From Fischerella sp. JS2 (lineage in GTDB: Bacteria; Cyanobacteriota; Cyanobacteriia; Cyanobacteriales; Nostocaceae), in NCBI RefSeq assembly GCF_032393985.1, contig NZ_CP135918.1, positions 3,534,001-3,598,000 of the forward strand: DNA of 64,000 nucleotides. Reading direction: 5' to 3'. The translations under genes were made by a program, and so were the position numbers. Position 1 is the first letter of the stretch. The number at the start of each line of letters is the position of its first letter. The notes under the pieces were generated by a model, which saw only the letters and a program-made list of their open reading frames with translations, made no database searches and was not told where the DNA came from. Of the stretch, positions 38,590-48,222 are shown in pieces.

Positions 38590-39417
38590 ATGTTAGAAAG
38601 CCACCAGCCTACACCAAAACAACGAGTCGCCCTGGTAATTCAATACCTGGGCACTCATTTTCATGGCTGGCAGAGGCAACCGTATCACCGTAGTGTACAG
38701 GAAGAAGTAGAGAAAGTCTTAGCAAATTTACTAGGTCATTCTGTTACACTACACGGAGCGGGACGTACTGATAGCGGAGTCCACGCCGCAGCTCAAGTAG
38801 CTCATTTTGATGCGACTGGTAGAATTCCCGCTCACAAATGGGCAACTGTTCTAAATAGTTACCTGCCCGAAGATATATTGATTTTAGCTTCAGCAGGTGT
38901 CAGCCAAACTTGGCACGCTCGGTTTAGCGCAGTATATCGGCGTTATCGCTACAACATATACACTGGAGAACAGCCGAACTTGTTTATGAGGCACTTCAGT
39001 TGGCATTACTACCATGCACCCCTAGATGAATTTTTAATTCAGGCAGCATTAAAACCCTTACTCGGACATCATCATTTAGCTGCATTTCACCGTAGCAACT
39101 CAGCACGTAAGCATTCTTGGGTCGAGGTGCAAGCAGTAGAGTGTTATCGAAATGGGCCGTTTCTCCATATAGAAATACAAGCCAATGGATTTTTATATGG
39201 CATGGTGCGGCTATTGGTAGGAATGTTAGTGCAGGTAGGAACAAAAGAGCTATCGCTTGCTAACTTCACTGACCTTTGGAAAAATGAACGCCGGGAAGAA
39301 GTAAAATATGCTGCGCCTGCCCACGGCTTATGCTTATTACGAGTCGGTTATCCAGATTTTCCCTTGCCAAAAGCAGTCTGGTTTGACACTCAGCCACTAT
39401 TTGTCATTAGTCATTAG
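38590..39417 (+). CDS. truA: tRNA pseudouridine(38-40) synthase TruA
   Basis: Isomerises uridines 38-40 in the tRNA anticodon stem. 275 residues. The catalytic Asp is in GAGRTDSGVHAAAQVAHF near residue 61; YRRYRYNIYTG and HHHLAAFHR are further family blocks. Its place between rplQ and rplM is a common cyanobacterial order. Confidence 0.97.
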   Translation: MLESHQPTPKQRVALVIQYLGTHFHGWQRQPYHRSVQEEVEKVLANLLGHSVTLHGAGRTDSGVHAAAQVAHFDATGRIPAHKWATVLNSYLPEDILILASAGVSQTWHARFSAVYRRYRYNIYTGEQPNLFMRHFSWHYYHAPLDEFLIQAALKPLLGHHHLAAFHRSNSARKHSWVEVQAVECYRNGPFLHIEIQANGFLYGMVRLLVGMLVQVGTKELSLANFTDLWKNERREEVKYAAPAHGLCLLRVGYPDFPLPKAVWFDTQPLFVISH

Positions 39418-39540
39418 TTAGTGGTCATTAATTTAGTGGTTAGTAATTGGTAGTTAGTAGTTGATAATTGATTAGAACAACCAATAAATAACACAATGAC
39501 AAATGACAAACAACAAACAACAATCAACAAACAATAATTA
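39412..39540. repeat. TTAGTGG/TTAGTAG block followed by ACAAATG/CAACAAA series
   Basis: Tandem TTAGTTAGTGG words begin in the truA stop codon region. ACAAATGACAAACAACAAAC words follow to the rplM start. Confidence 0.75.
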
Positions 39541-39543
39541 ACT

Positions 39544-39999
39544 ATGAACAAAACATATCTTCCTCCTACTGATTCCATAACGCGTGATTGGTACGTCGTA
39601 GATGCTACCGACAAACGTCTTGGACGCCTAGCTAGCGAAATCGCTATGGTTCTGCGAGGCAAAAATAAACCTCATTACACGCCTCACCTGGATACAGGTG
39701 ACTTCGTAATAGTAGTCAATGCTGATAAAGTAGCCGTAACTGGTAAAAAGCGTACCCAAAAGATTTATCGTCGTCACTCCGGTCGTCCTGGCGGGATGAA
39801 AACGGAAACTTTTGCCAAACTCCAAGGGCGTTTACCAGAACGAATTATTGAACACGCTGTCAAAGGAATGCTACCGAAAAATAGCTTGGGACGACAGTTG
39901 TTCACTAAGTTAAAAGTATATGCTGGGCCAACTCACCCCCATGAAGCCCAAAAGCCAAAAGAGCTAAAAATTAATACTATTCCAGGAGAACAAGATTAA
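39544..39999 (+). CDS. rplM: 50S ribosomal protein L13
   Basis: Early-assembly 50S protein. 151 residues: [40 protein letters not shown], then [12 protein letters not shown]. The stop overlaps the rpsI ATG (TAATG). Confidence 0.98.
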   Translation: MNKTYLPPTDSITRDWYVVDATDKRLGRLASEIAMVLRGKNKPHYTPHLDTGDFVIVVNADKVAVTGKKRTQKIYRRHSGRPGGMKTETFAKLQGRLPERIIEHAVKGMLPKNSLGRQLFTKLKVYAGPTHPHEAQKPKELKINTIPGEQD

Positions 40000-40415
40000 T
40001 GCAAGCAACAGATAACACTAGCGGTCGTGCTATGTACTGGGGTACTGGCCGTCGTAAGTCTGCGGTCGCACGAGTACGCCTAGTTCCAGGTAGTGGACAA
40101 TTGATTGTCAATGGCAAACCTGGAGATTTATATTTCCAATTCAATCCTAATTATCTCGGAGGTATCAAAGCACCTCTAGAAACTTTAGGACTGGAAAACG
40201 AATATGATATTTTGGTGAAAGCCGAAGGCGGTGGCTTGACTGGCCAAGCCAATTCAATTCGTTTAGGAGTGGCTCGTGCTTTATGCCAGCTTGATCCTGA
40301 TAACCGCTCACCTCTGAAGGTAGAAGGCTATCTCACCCGCGATCCGCGTGCTAAAGAACGGAAAAAATACGGCTTGCATAAAGCTCGCAAAGCACCCCAG
40401 TACTCAAAGCGTTAA
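39999..40415 (+). CDS. rpsI: 30S ribosomal protein S9
   Basis: Head protein whose C-terminal Lys/Arg tail touches P-site tRNA. 138 residues: [39 protein letters not shown], then the tail [18 protein letters not shown]. It is coupled to rplM by a one-base overlap. Confidence 0.98.
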   Translation: MQATDNTSGRAMYWGTGRRKSAVARVRLVPGSGQLIVNGKPGDLYFQFNPNYLGGIKAPLETLGLENEYDILVKAEGGGLTGQANSIRLGVARALCQLDPDNRSPLKVEGYLTRDPRAKERKKYGLHKARKAPQYSKR

Positions 40416-40427
40416 GAGATTGGGCAT

Positions 40428-40492
40428 GAATCAGTTAACAGTTAACAATTACTTGTTTAATTTGATAACTGATAACTGATAACTGTCCTTAG
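40428..40492. repeat. facing ACAGTTA/GATAACT repeats
   Basis: CAGTTAACAGTTAACAATTAC (about 40431-40452) faces TTGATAACTGATAACTGATAACTG (about 40461-40484), an inverted pair between rpsI and rpmE. Confidence 0.8.
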
Positions 40493-40512
40493 TTCTAACC
40501 GAACACCAAAGC

Positions 40513-40518
40513 TATAAT
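40513..40518 (+). promoter_or_regulatory. possible -10 box for rpmE
   Basis: A TATAAT hexamer 28 bases before the rpmE ATG, just after the repeat block. No convincing -35 is seen at 17 bases; a weak or activator-dependent promoter is possible. Confidence 0.35.
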
Positions 40519-40545
40519 TGTAGTATATTCACCACAAAAGGAACA

Positions 40546-40785
40546 ATGGCTAAACCTGGTATTCATCCTGAGTGGTATCCAGAAGCTAAAGTTTACTGCA
40601 ACGGTCAGGTTGTAATGACCGTCGGCTCCACCAAGCCAGAACTGCATGTAGATGTTTGGTCTGGAAACCACCCCTTCTACACCGGCACTCAAAAGATTAT
40701 TGACACTGAAGGTCGTGTTGAGCGCTTCATGCGGAAGTATGGCATGAGGGGCGATCAAGCTTCTGGCGGCAAAAAGAAAAAGTAG
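40546..40785 (+). CDS. rpmE: 50S ribosomal protein L31
   Basis: 79 residues: MAKPGIHPEWYPEAKVYCNG, then WSGNHPFYTGTQKIIDTEGR and a Lys-rich tail. Only one cysteine (Y-C-N) remains, so the zinc-binding cysteine set of C+ L31 proteins is absent. AAAGGA lies just before the ATG. Confidence 0.96.
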   Translation: MAKPGIHPEWYPEAKVYCNGQVVMTVGSTKPELHVDVWSGNHPFYTGTQKIIDTEGRVERFMRKYGMRGDQASGGKKKK

Positions 40786-40869
40786 CGCTTTGGCTCTGTT
40801 GCTGGTAATGACGACCCTGCATCTGCTGGGTCGCTTGTCATAAATGCTCGGGCCAACTTGTTATTTTAA

Positions 40870-41988
<1,119 letters not shown>

Positions 41989-42004
41989 TAGAGACTGTTA
42001 AACT

Positions 42005-42055
42005 CAGTAAACAGTTATCAAGGCGTATGGTGTGGGGCTGTTACCACCACCAACG
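42005..42055 (+). repeat. dispersed CAGGCRTATGGTGG repeat, copy B
   Basis: CAGTAAACAGTTATCAAGGCGTATGGTG...TTACCACCACCAACG. CGT(A)TGGTG can pair with CACCA-ACG around a roughly 15-base loop. It begins just after the prfA stop. Confidence 0.7.
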
Positions 42056-42180
42056 TCTCCCATCAATTGGTTTTAGATTAATCTCTTTTTTCCTCTTTGC
42101 GTTCTCTGTGTTTCGGCGGAAGTATATTTATTTAACCGCAGAGGACAACAGAGGTCAAAAGGTAAGAGGACAAAATCACC

Positions 42181-42765
42181 CTACACTTTTTCAGTCTCCA
42201 TACAGAGAAATTGCATCTGCATCATCTCCCGATCCAACATGGCAAATAGTAACCTGTCTTGCCAATCTCCTCTACTCCATTCGTATTCTCGCAAATAACC
42301 CTCCTGTCGCATCCCAATTTTAATTAACACTCGCATCGAAGCTTTATTTTTGGGATGACACAAAGCAAAAATCCGGTGTAAACTTAGTTGCTTAAAACCA
42401 AACTCTAATAACTTCTGTGCTACTTCTGTTGCATATCCTTGACCCCAAAATTCCCTAGCCAAGCAGTATCCAATAGAACCTTCTTGCTTATTGCGATCAG
42501 TTATGGAAATGTGACACGAACCGATAACTTGTTTATCTGCTTTTAATGCGATCGCAAATGCAAAATGCTCACGTATTTTCTTCCGCCGCATTTTAATCTC
42601 TGTATACAAATAGTTTTTAGTATCTTCTTCGCTATTGGGACCGAAGGGCAAATAGCGAACAACTTCTAGATCAGAAGCGTAGGCATGTATTGCTGGCCAA
42701 TCTGATTCTACAAAGTCTCTGAGGATTAAACGATGGGTTTCTAAAGGCGGATTGATGCTGCTCAT
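42181..42765 (-). CDS. GNAT-family N-acetyltransferase (RimJ/RimL-like)
   Basis: Likely acetyl-CoA-dependent N-acetyltransferase. 194 residues: LETHRLILRDFVESDWPAI at the N-terminus is typical of the RimJ/RimL subgroup, GSIGYCLAREFWGQGYATEV carries the acetyl-CoA pyrophosphate-binding loop, and NKASMRVLIKIGMRQEGYLR is the C-terminal motif. Substrate (ribosomal protein, antibiotic or metabolite) cannot be told. Monocistronic, convergent with prfA. Confidence 0.88.
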   Translation of the reverse strand: MSSINPPLETHRLILRDFVESDWPAIHAYASDLEVVRYLPFGPNSEEDTKNYLYTEIKMRRKKIREHFAFAIALKADKQVIGSCHISITDRNKQEGSIGYCLAREFWGQGYATEVAQKLLEFGFKQLSLHRIFALCHPKNKASMRVLIKIGMRQEGYLREYEWSRGDWQDRLLFAMLDREMMQMQFLCMETEKV

Positions 42766-42772
42766 ACAATTA

Positions 42773-42832
42773 GACGTTAATAGTTAGGAGTTAAGAATAT
42801 GACTCACTATTCATAACTCTTAACTATCTTTG
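42773..42832. repeat. facing GTTAATAGTTAGGAG / AACTCTTAACTA repeats
   Basis: GTTAATAGTTAGGAGTTAAG faces CATAACTCTTAACTATC with about 15 bases between, upstream of the acetyltransferase gene. Confidence 0.6.
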
Positions 42833-43001
42833 GTTGTTAAGTTCTACACGATATTGACTGAAACGACCATGTTTTTTAAGAGGTAATTTTTTTACTGGTG
42901 TTGTTGTATGTAGTAATCAAAGTAAAGCGATCTTCGACTAGGTAAGCAGCTTGCTGAGGCGATCTCGACAAGAAATGTTTACAGGGTCAAGAAATCCGAA
43001 T

Positions 43002-43041
43002 CCCTCCCCGTTTCGCTTAAGGTTAGGGAGGGGTTCTTTTT
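43002..43041. terminator. stem-loop terminator candidate
   Basis: CCCTCCC (43002-43008) pairs with GGGAGGG (43026-43032) and is followed on the plus strand by GTTCTTTTT. It sits 13 bases past the minus-strand metallopeptidase stop, so it may work in either direction. Confidence 0.5.
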
Positions 43042-43053
43042 CTGTTCCCTGTT

Positions 43054-43899
43054 CTAGGGATTAGCGACTGCAAAGGTGTCACATTGGGCAGGATTACCCG
43101 TCTGAATACCCCGCTTGAACCAGCGAACTCGCTGGGCTGAACTACCATGAGTAAAAGACTCTGGGACGACATATCCTCTTGATTGACTTTGCAAGCGATC
43201 GTCGCCTATACTGCTGGCAGCATTTAGTGCTTCTTCAATGTCACCTGGTTCAAGAATTTGTCGTGATTGGTCGGCATGATACGCCCAAACACCAGCAAAA
43301 CAATCTGCTTGTAATTCCTGCCGTACTGAAAGTTGATTTGCTTCTACCTCGCTGGCTCGACGCTGCAATCTACTGACTCGGCTGGAAATACCCATGAGAT
43401 TCTGGACGTGATGCCCTACTTCGTGAGCTATTACATAGGCTTGGGCAAAGTCTCCTGGTGCTTGATATTTATTTTTCAAATCCTGATAAAAGCTGAGATC
43501 AATGTAGAGTTTTTGATCAGCAGGACAGTAGAAGGGGCCAACAGCTGATCGCGCAAAACCACAGGCAGATTCGACGGCATTTGTAAAAAGAACTAATTTA
43601 GGTTCTACATAGGTCTTTCCACTTTGCTGAAATAGACTACTCCAGGTATCCTCAGTATCAGCTAGGACAACCGAGACAAACTCAGCAGCTTGATCTTCTG
43701 TTGCTGGACGTTGTGTTTGAGAAGAGCGATCGCTCGGTGTTTGGGTTTGCTCAAAGATAATGCTGGGATCACCACCTAATAAAGCAACAATCACCGCCAA
43801 AACCACAGCCCCAATACCACCCCCCACTACAGGAGCAGAAACCCGACTTCCACGTCTATCTTCAACATTGGTACTTCTACGACCAAATTCCCACCGCAT
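43054..43899 (-). CDS. neutral zinc metallopeptidase, YpfJ family
   Basis: 281 residues. A basic N-terminus precedes one TM helix (about 26-45, VVGGGIGAVVLAVIVALLGG). The extracytoplasmic domain has the zinc motif HEVGHHVQNL in AYVIAHEVGHHVQNLMG near 160-170, CFAGVWAYHAD supplying a likely third-ligand region, and the C-terminal SFTHGSSAQRVRWFKRGIQTG block. The family is widespread but its substrate is not defined. Confidence 0.92.
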   Translation of the reverse strand: MRWEFGRRSTNVEDRRGSRVSAPVVGGGIGAVVLAVIVALLGGDPSIIFEQTQTPSDRSSQTQRPATEDQAAEFVSVVLADTEDTWSSLFQQSGKTYVEPKLVLFTNAVESACGFARSAVGPFYCPADQKLYIDLSFYQDLKNKYQAPGDFAQAYVIAHEVGHHVQNLMGISSRVSRLQRRASEVEANQLSVRQELQADCFAGVWAYHADQSRQILEPGDIEEALNAASSIGDDRLQSQSRGYVVPESFTHGSSAQRVRWFKRGIQTGNPAQCDTFAVANP

Positions 43900-44766
43900 A
43901 ATCTATAGTCTCCCAACTAGCCAAGCAATACTTTCCCTAATCCACCACAATTATTAGTGGTTTGATTTATCTAGCTCATCTGCCCGAAGGAAAGATTAAA
44001 AGTCATACTTAGGAATGGTCAAATAAAAATTACTATTGCTTTTGGTAAAAACAGGTGCGATCGCATCAATCTATGTTTTCAGTAGCTTAAAATATCTGGA
44101 AACAAATTGTAGGTTTGTTGCCCGCCTTCGTATAATTCACTGATGCGATCACAAACAGATTAAAACTAAGACCCGCACTTAAATATCTTAAATTTAGTGT
44201 ACTGAGTTAAGATAACTACAATATAATTCTTATTTTTGTATCAATTTAATAACTTGATTATGACAGCCTAATAAATGTTCTAAATTAGCTTTGTTATATA
44301 TACGTTTTCTTTGCTACCAGTAATTAGTATGATAAAAAAATAACCTATTTTTATATATTAAATTAACGATATGTATAGCATCTAACATACAAAATATATT
44401 ATTACACATTTCATTATTTAAGTAATATTCCTAGTTTTATTAGTAAAAATTAAAACTTACGAATACATTGCTCCTGAATAGCCATAGTAACTAATAATTC
44501 ATTATTATTTGGTTAATATATCTGATGACTTCCCAGTTTTACCCATGTAAGCATAACTAAAGTGCGTAAAAAACAAATAAATGGGTAACAATAAAAACTT
44601 TTATCCAAAGGTAAAAAATTAGAATACCGTAATCAAAAAGAAATTACAGTCTCACATACAGCAACATGATTATTGCTGTATATGAATTTGGTAAGCCGTA
44701 TACATTAGTTTAACAGTATTAATACGGCTCATTTTGCTCAACAAAATTTTCGATTGATATAAAAAA
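43900..44766. other. AT-rich gene-free stretch
   Basis: About 870 bases between divergent genes. It is strongly AT-rich with no ORF of note and only one HIP1-like site (about 44058). Promoters for the metallopeptidase and MHYT genes should be at its two ends. A small hairpin (about 44660-44685, CATACAGCAACATGATTATTGCTGTATATG) has ATACAGCAA facing TTGCTGTAT. Confidence 0.5.
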
Positions 44767-45507
44767 ATGGAAACATCTTACGATCTAAAGTTTGTTGTAC
44801 TCTCAATTCTTGTAGCAATAATTGCTTCCTACGCAGTGCTGAATATTTTCCCTTCCTTTACCAAAAAAGAAAATGAAACTAGATTTATATCATTAACCAC
44901 AGGCGTACTGATGAGTCTTGGTATCTGGACGATGCATTTTATAGGTATGAAGGCCCTGACAGCAAAATTAGAGATAAAATATGACATTTTCATCACTATT
45001 TTATCAATTTTGCCAGCAGCACTTGGAGCAAGCATAGCATTCCATACGCTTATTCCTAAACCTAAAAAGGTGAATCGTCCTTCTCAAAAGCGTTTATTAA
45101 TTAGTGCTTTGATTTTAGCAATCAGCATTTCAATTATGCATTATACGGGAATGGCAGCAATGAAGATGGCTGCAAAAACTAGCTATAATTCTGTTATTGT
45201 CATCTTATCTATTATAATTGCATTTGTCGCATCATACATATCGCTAGGATACTTTATTGATTTAAACTTTTCCCGTTATCCCAGCAAACAAGCAAAACTT
45301 TTCCCAGCAATATTAATGGGTATAGCAATTTCATCGATGCATTATACAGGAATGGTCGCTACAAGCTTTATTCCTGACCCTACAGTGAGTAATAAGTCCT
45401 CACTATTACTAAACGAGTATTCTATATATGGTCTGGCATTTTATTGTGCATTGTTGCTGATTTTGGCATCACTACTTGTTGCAATCACAGCAACTAAGAC
45501 TAATTAA
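44767..45507 (+). CDS. stand-alone MHYT-domain membrane protein
   Basis: 246 residues, seven predicted TM helices, with the three hallmark motifs TMHFIGMKAL, IMHYTGMAAM and SMHYTGMVAT. MHYT domains are proposed sensors of oxygen, CO or NO through bound metal, usually fused to GGDEF/EAL or kinase output. Here no output domain follows: the protein ends after the last helix. A signalling partner must be separate if it is a sensor. Single gene in an AT-rich neighbourhood. Confidence 0.9.
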   Translation: METSYDLKFVVLSILVAIIASYAVLNIFPSFTKKENETRFISLTTGVLMSLGIWTMHFIGMKALTAKLEIKYDIFITILSILPAALGASIAFHTLIPKPKKVNRPSQKRLLISALILAISISIMHYTGMAAMKMAAKTSYNSVIVILSIIIAFVASYISLGYFIDLNFSRYPSKQAKLFPAILMGIAISSMHYTGMVATSFIPDPTVSNKSSLLLNEYSIYGLAFYCALLLILASLLVAITATKTN

Positions 45508-45858
45508 ACACAACTTGGGTGCATCTTTAAAGACTGGACTAATTTTTAATATTAAATATAAACTGAAGTTAGCTTTAGCTATAAAAGTAGAAATTTTAAT
45601 CCATTTTAATGTTAGATTCTTTTCTTATTTATTATATTTATTTTCTCAAAATGCCTGATTGCTTTATCGATTCTGTAATTCACGCAATGAGAACAGCGAT
45701 CGCATTCGTAGCAAAAGCTATTTGTTATTAATCAGTTTCTACCCAACGTACATCATCATTAACAACAGCTAATTCAATGTATTTCGTCATACAAACTCCT
45801 TCAAAAGAAGCTATAAAAGTTGGATTGAGATGTTTTTATAATTCATGTAAGAGGTCTA
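45508..45858. other. gene-poor stretch with one small ORF
   Basis: About 350 AT-rich bases between convergent genes. It contains a HIP1 site (about 45697) and the 20-codon ORF described separately. No terminator was clear. Confidence 0.5.
45728..45790 (-). CDS. possible 20-residue peptide
   Basis: MTKYIELAVVNDDVRWVETD, read from an ATG with GAAGGAG five to six bases upstream, an unusually good site for an AT-rich intergenic region. It lies 68 bases after the alkyltransferase-like gene on the same strand. It may be a genuine small peptide, or the preserved 5' end of a decayed gene. No family is recognised. Confidence 0.3.
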   Translation of the reverse strand: MTKYIELAVVNDDVRWVETD

Positions 45859-46179
45859 TTATTTTGCTTGAGGTCGCCACAAGTACTCACGTAAATTAAT
45901 TTTTCCCTCAGGGCTGAATTGTATTCCTTCTTGTTCAAGGAGTATTCTTTGTCTATAATCTCCTCCATGTCGTAAGGATGAGTGGGATATCTCACCTTTA
46001 GCATTAACTACTCGATGCCAAGGAATATTAGATGAGACGGTATCTACACGGTAAAGTGCATATCCCACTAAACGTGCTTTACCATACAAGTGAGCCAAAT
46101 CAGCTACTTGACCGTAAGTAGCTACTCGACCTTGGGGTATCTGACAGACTATTTTATAGATTTCATCGTAGGTAGACAT
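45859..46179 (-). CDS. alkyltransferase-like protein (ATL/MGMT family)
   Basis: 106 residues: the DNA-binding domain of the O6-alkylguanine methyltransferase family. The active-site motif is PWHRV where true MGMTs have PCHRV, so the alkyl-accepting Cys is replaced by Trp. That is the hallmark of ATL proteins, which bind O6-alkylguanine and hand it to nucleotide excision repair. GRVATYGQVADLAHL and the following GKARLVGYAL block hold the helix-turn-helix and Arg finger. It starts 15 bases after the ureohydrolase gene, probably in one transcript. Confidence 0.92.
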   Translation of the reverse strand: MSTYDEIYKIVCQIPQGRVATYGQVADLAHLYGKARLVGYALYRVDTVSSNIPWHRVVNAKGEISHSSLRHGGDYRQRILLEQEGIQFSPEGKINLREYLWRPQAK

Positions 46180-46194
46180 TTGCCCTTGAAGCTT

Positions 46195-47232
46195 CTATTT
46201 TTGCTGAGATAAATCCATTAAATTTGCCAACTTATAAACAATTCGCGCCCCGACATTACCATCCCATTCAGCATCACCAACTTCGCACACATCAAAACCA
46301 ATAATTTTTCTACCACTTTTTACTAATTCACGGAACAAACAAAAAGTTTCCTCTAATTCCATTCCACCAGGAACAGGAGTACCTGTACTTGGACAAAGTT
46401 TTGGATCAAGACCATCGACATCAAAGCTAATATAAACATATTCAGGCAAATGATTAATTATTTGTCGACATAACTCAATCCAAGTCTTTCCAGAGTAGAG
46501 CATTTGTTTCACTACTGGGTCATAATAAGCAATAATTCGACCATCGGATTGGTTTATTATTTCTACTTCATCATGACAAATATCACGCAAACCTACCTGC
46601 ACTAACTTGGAAACTTGCGGTAGTTTCATAGCATTAAACATGATAGAAGCGTGAGAAAATTCAAATCCTTCATAAGCATCCCGCAAATCTGCGTGTGCAT
46701 CGATATGTAAGATACCAAAGTCAGAATACTTAGTTGTTAATGCTTGGAAATAACCTAAAGGTGAACTGTGATCTCCACCTATGACAGCTACTTTTTTGCC
46801 ATGATTAATTGCTTCCTGACAGTTTTCAAATAACCATTGATTTACTTTTTGACAAGCCTGATTAATTTCTGCCAGAACAGGAGTTAAATCTGGTGTGTCT
46901 GTTAATTGTTTACCTTCCTCTAAGCGTTCAATAATTTGTGTGGCTAAAGCACGATAATATGCATTTTTATCTAAAATATCTTGGGGAATTTCTACCATAA
47001 AAATTCCCTGGTTCCATCCATCAGGATGATCAAAATCGAACAAATCTAATTGGGGTGAAGCATCTAAAATTCTTTGTGGCCCATTGGCAGTACCCGCACC
47101 ATAGGAAACAGTTACTTCCCACGGTACACCAAAAATAATTAAATTTGCAGATTCATAATCAAAGGGCAAACCGAAGAGATTGCCATTGATTTTTCCTATG
47201 CCACTAGGATTATAGTTTTGGAGATTATTCAT
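46195..47232 (-). CDS. arginase/agmatinase-family ureohydrolase
   Basis: Dimetal hydrolase of the ureohydrolase family. 345 residues. Metal-binding motifs are GGDHS (about 152-156), HIDAHADLR (about 175-183) and SFDVDGLDP (about 268-276). It could be agmatinase, arginase or a guanidine-type hydrolase; cyanobacterial members have been assigned to more than one of these reactions, so the substrate is left open. The gene lies between a LysR regulator (37 bases upstream) and the ATL gene (15 bases downstream), all minus strand. Confidence 0.9.
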   Translation of the reverse strand: MNNLQNYNPSGIGKINGNLFGLPFDYESANLIIFGVPWEVTVSYGAGTANGPQRILDASPQLDLFDFDHPDGWNQGIFMVEIPQDILDKNAYYRALATQIIERLEEGKQLTDTPDLTPVLAEINQACQKVNQWLFENCQEAINHGKKVAVIGGDHSSPLGYFQALTTKYSDFGILHIDAHADLRDAYEGFEFSHASIMFNAMKLPQVSKLVQVGLRDICHDEVEIINQSDGRIIAYYDPVVKQMLYSGKTWIELCRQIINHLPEYVYISFDVDGLDPKLCPSTGTPVPGGMELEETFCLFRELVKSGRKIIGFDVCEVGDAEWDGNVGARIVYKLANLMDLSQQK

Positions 47233-47269
47233 TGATTATTTGCAAAATGTGTGTGAGTAGACAACTGCA

Positions 47270-48175
47270 TTATGGTAGCGCAGCTTTTTCCCAAGCAATA
47301 GCAACTTGCCTCACTACCTCCAAAAACCTCTGCACAGTTGCGGATGTATTGTCACGTCGCCAAATCATCGCTAGCGCTACTTTAGGCGTCGGTTCCTGCA
47401 TGGGTTTATAAACTACTCCTGTTCTCTGTAAATTTTGCAGAGATTCCGGTACGATCGCTACACCCATTTCTGCTGCCACTAAACTCACAATAGTTTGCAT
47501 CTGAATTGCTTCTTGGGCAACGGTAGGACTAAAATTGGCTTGCTGGCAAAAACTGATGATCGAGTCGTACACTCCCGGGGCTAAAGGACGAGGAAATAAA
47601 ATGAAGGGTTCAGTTTGGAGTGAAAACAACGATATACTCGATTGATGAGCTAGTGCATGGGTTTCTGGTAACGCCACCACTAATGATTCATATAAAATTA
47701 TCTCCCAGCAAAATTTGTCTTCTTCCACTGGTGGACGTAACAAACCAACATCAATGCGGTTATCGCGTAACCGTTGTAATTGCTGGTCTGTTGTTAGTTC
47801 ATGTAATTCCAGATTTACATCTGGTACGCAACTACGAAATGTCCGCAGAATGCTTGGCAATATATTATACGCCGCAGAACTGACAAAGCCAATTACAACC
47901 TGTCCCCCCAAACCGCGACTAGTTTGTCTTCCTAATTGCACTGCTTGTTCTAGCTGCTTCAGAATTTTTTGAACTTCACCTAAAAATACTTGCCCAGCTG
48001 CCGTTAATTGTACATTCCTTTTCGTGCGATGAAACAATTGAAAGCCCAACTCTACTTCTAGCTGATGAATTTGTTGACTTAGAGGAGGTTGGGCAATGTG
48101 TAAGCGTTCCGCCGCCCGTCCAAAATGTAATTCCTCAGCTACTGTCACGAAGTATCGTAGGTGTCGCAGTTCCAT
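47270..48175 (-). CDS. LysR-family transcriptional regulator
   Basis: 301 residues. N-terminal winged helix (1-60: MELRHLRYFVTVAEELHFGR, then AERLHIAQPPLSQQIHQLE) and a C-terminal effector-binding domain. It is transcribed with, not divergent from, the ureohydrolase that follows, so local autoregulated control of that gene is a reasonable inference. The effector is unknown. Confidence 0.93.
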   Translation of the reverse strand: MELRHLRYFVTVAEELHFGRAAERLHIAQPPLSQQIHQLEVELGFQLFHRTKRNVQLTAAGQVFLGEVQKILKQLEQAVQLGRQTSRGLGGQVVIGFVSSAAYNILPSILRTFRSCVPDVNLELHELTTDQQLQRLRDNRIDVGLLRPPVEEDKFCWEIILYESLVVALPETHALAHQSSISLFSLQTEPFILFPRPLAPGVYDSIISFCQQANFSPTVAQEAIQMQTIVSLVAAEMGVAIVPESLQNLQRTGVVYKPMQEPTPKVALAMIWRRDNTSATVQRFLEVVRQVAIAWEKAALP

Positions 48176-48222
48176 TGGGGGATGGGGAGATGGGGAGGTA
48201 GGGAGATAGGGAGGTGGGGGGA
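48174..48222. repeat. GGGGAGAT/GGGGAGGT purine-rich tandem repeat
   Basis: A low-complexity run of GGGGAGATGGGGAGGTAGGGAG words fills the gap between coaE and the LysR gene. Confidence 0.85.

Noticed and set aside
24044-40492. Repeated short words resembling a CRISPR array
   Set aside because: Units are 7 bases, tandem without unique spacers, and of several families; no cas genes in the window.
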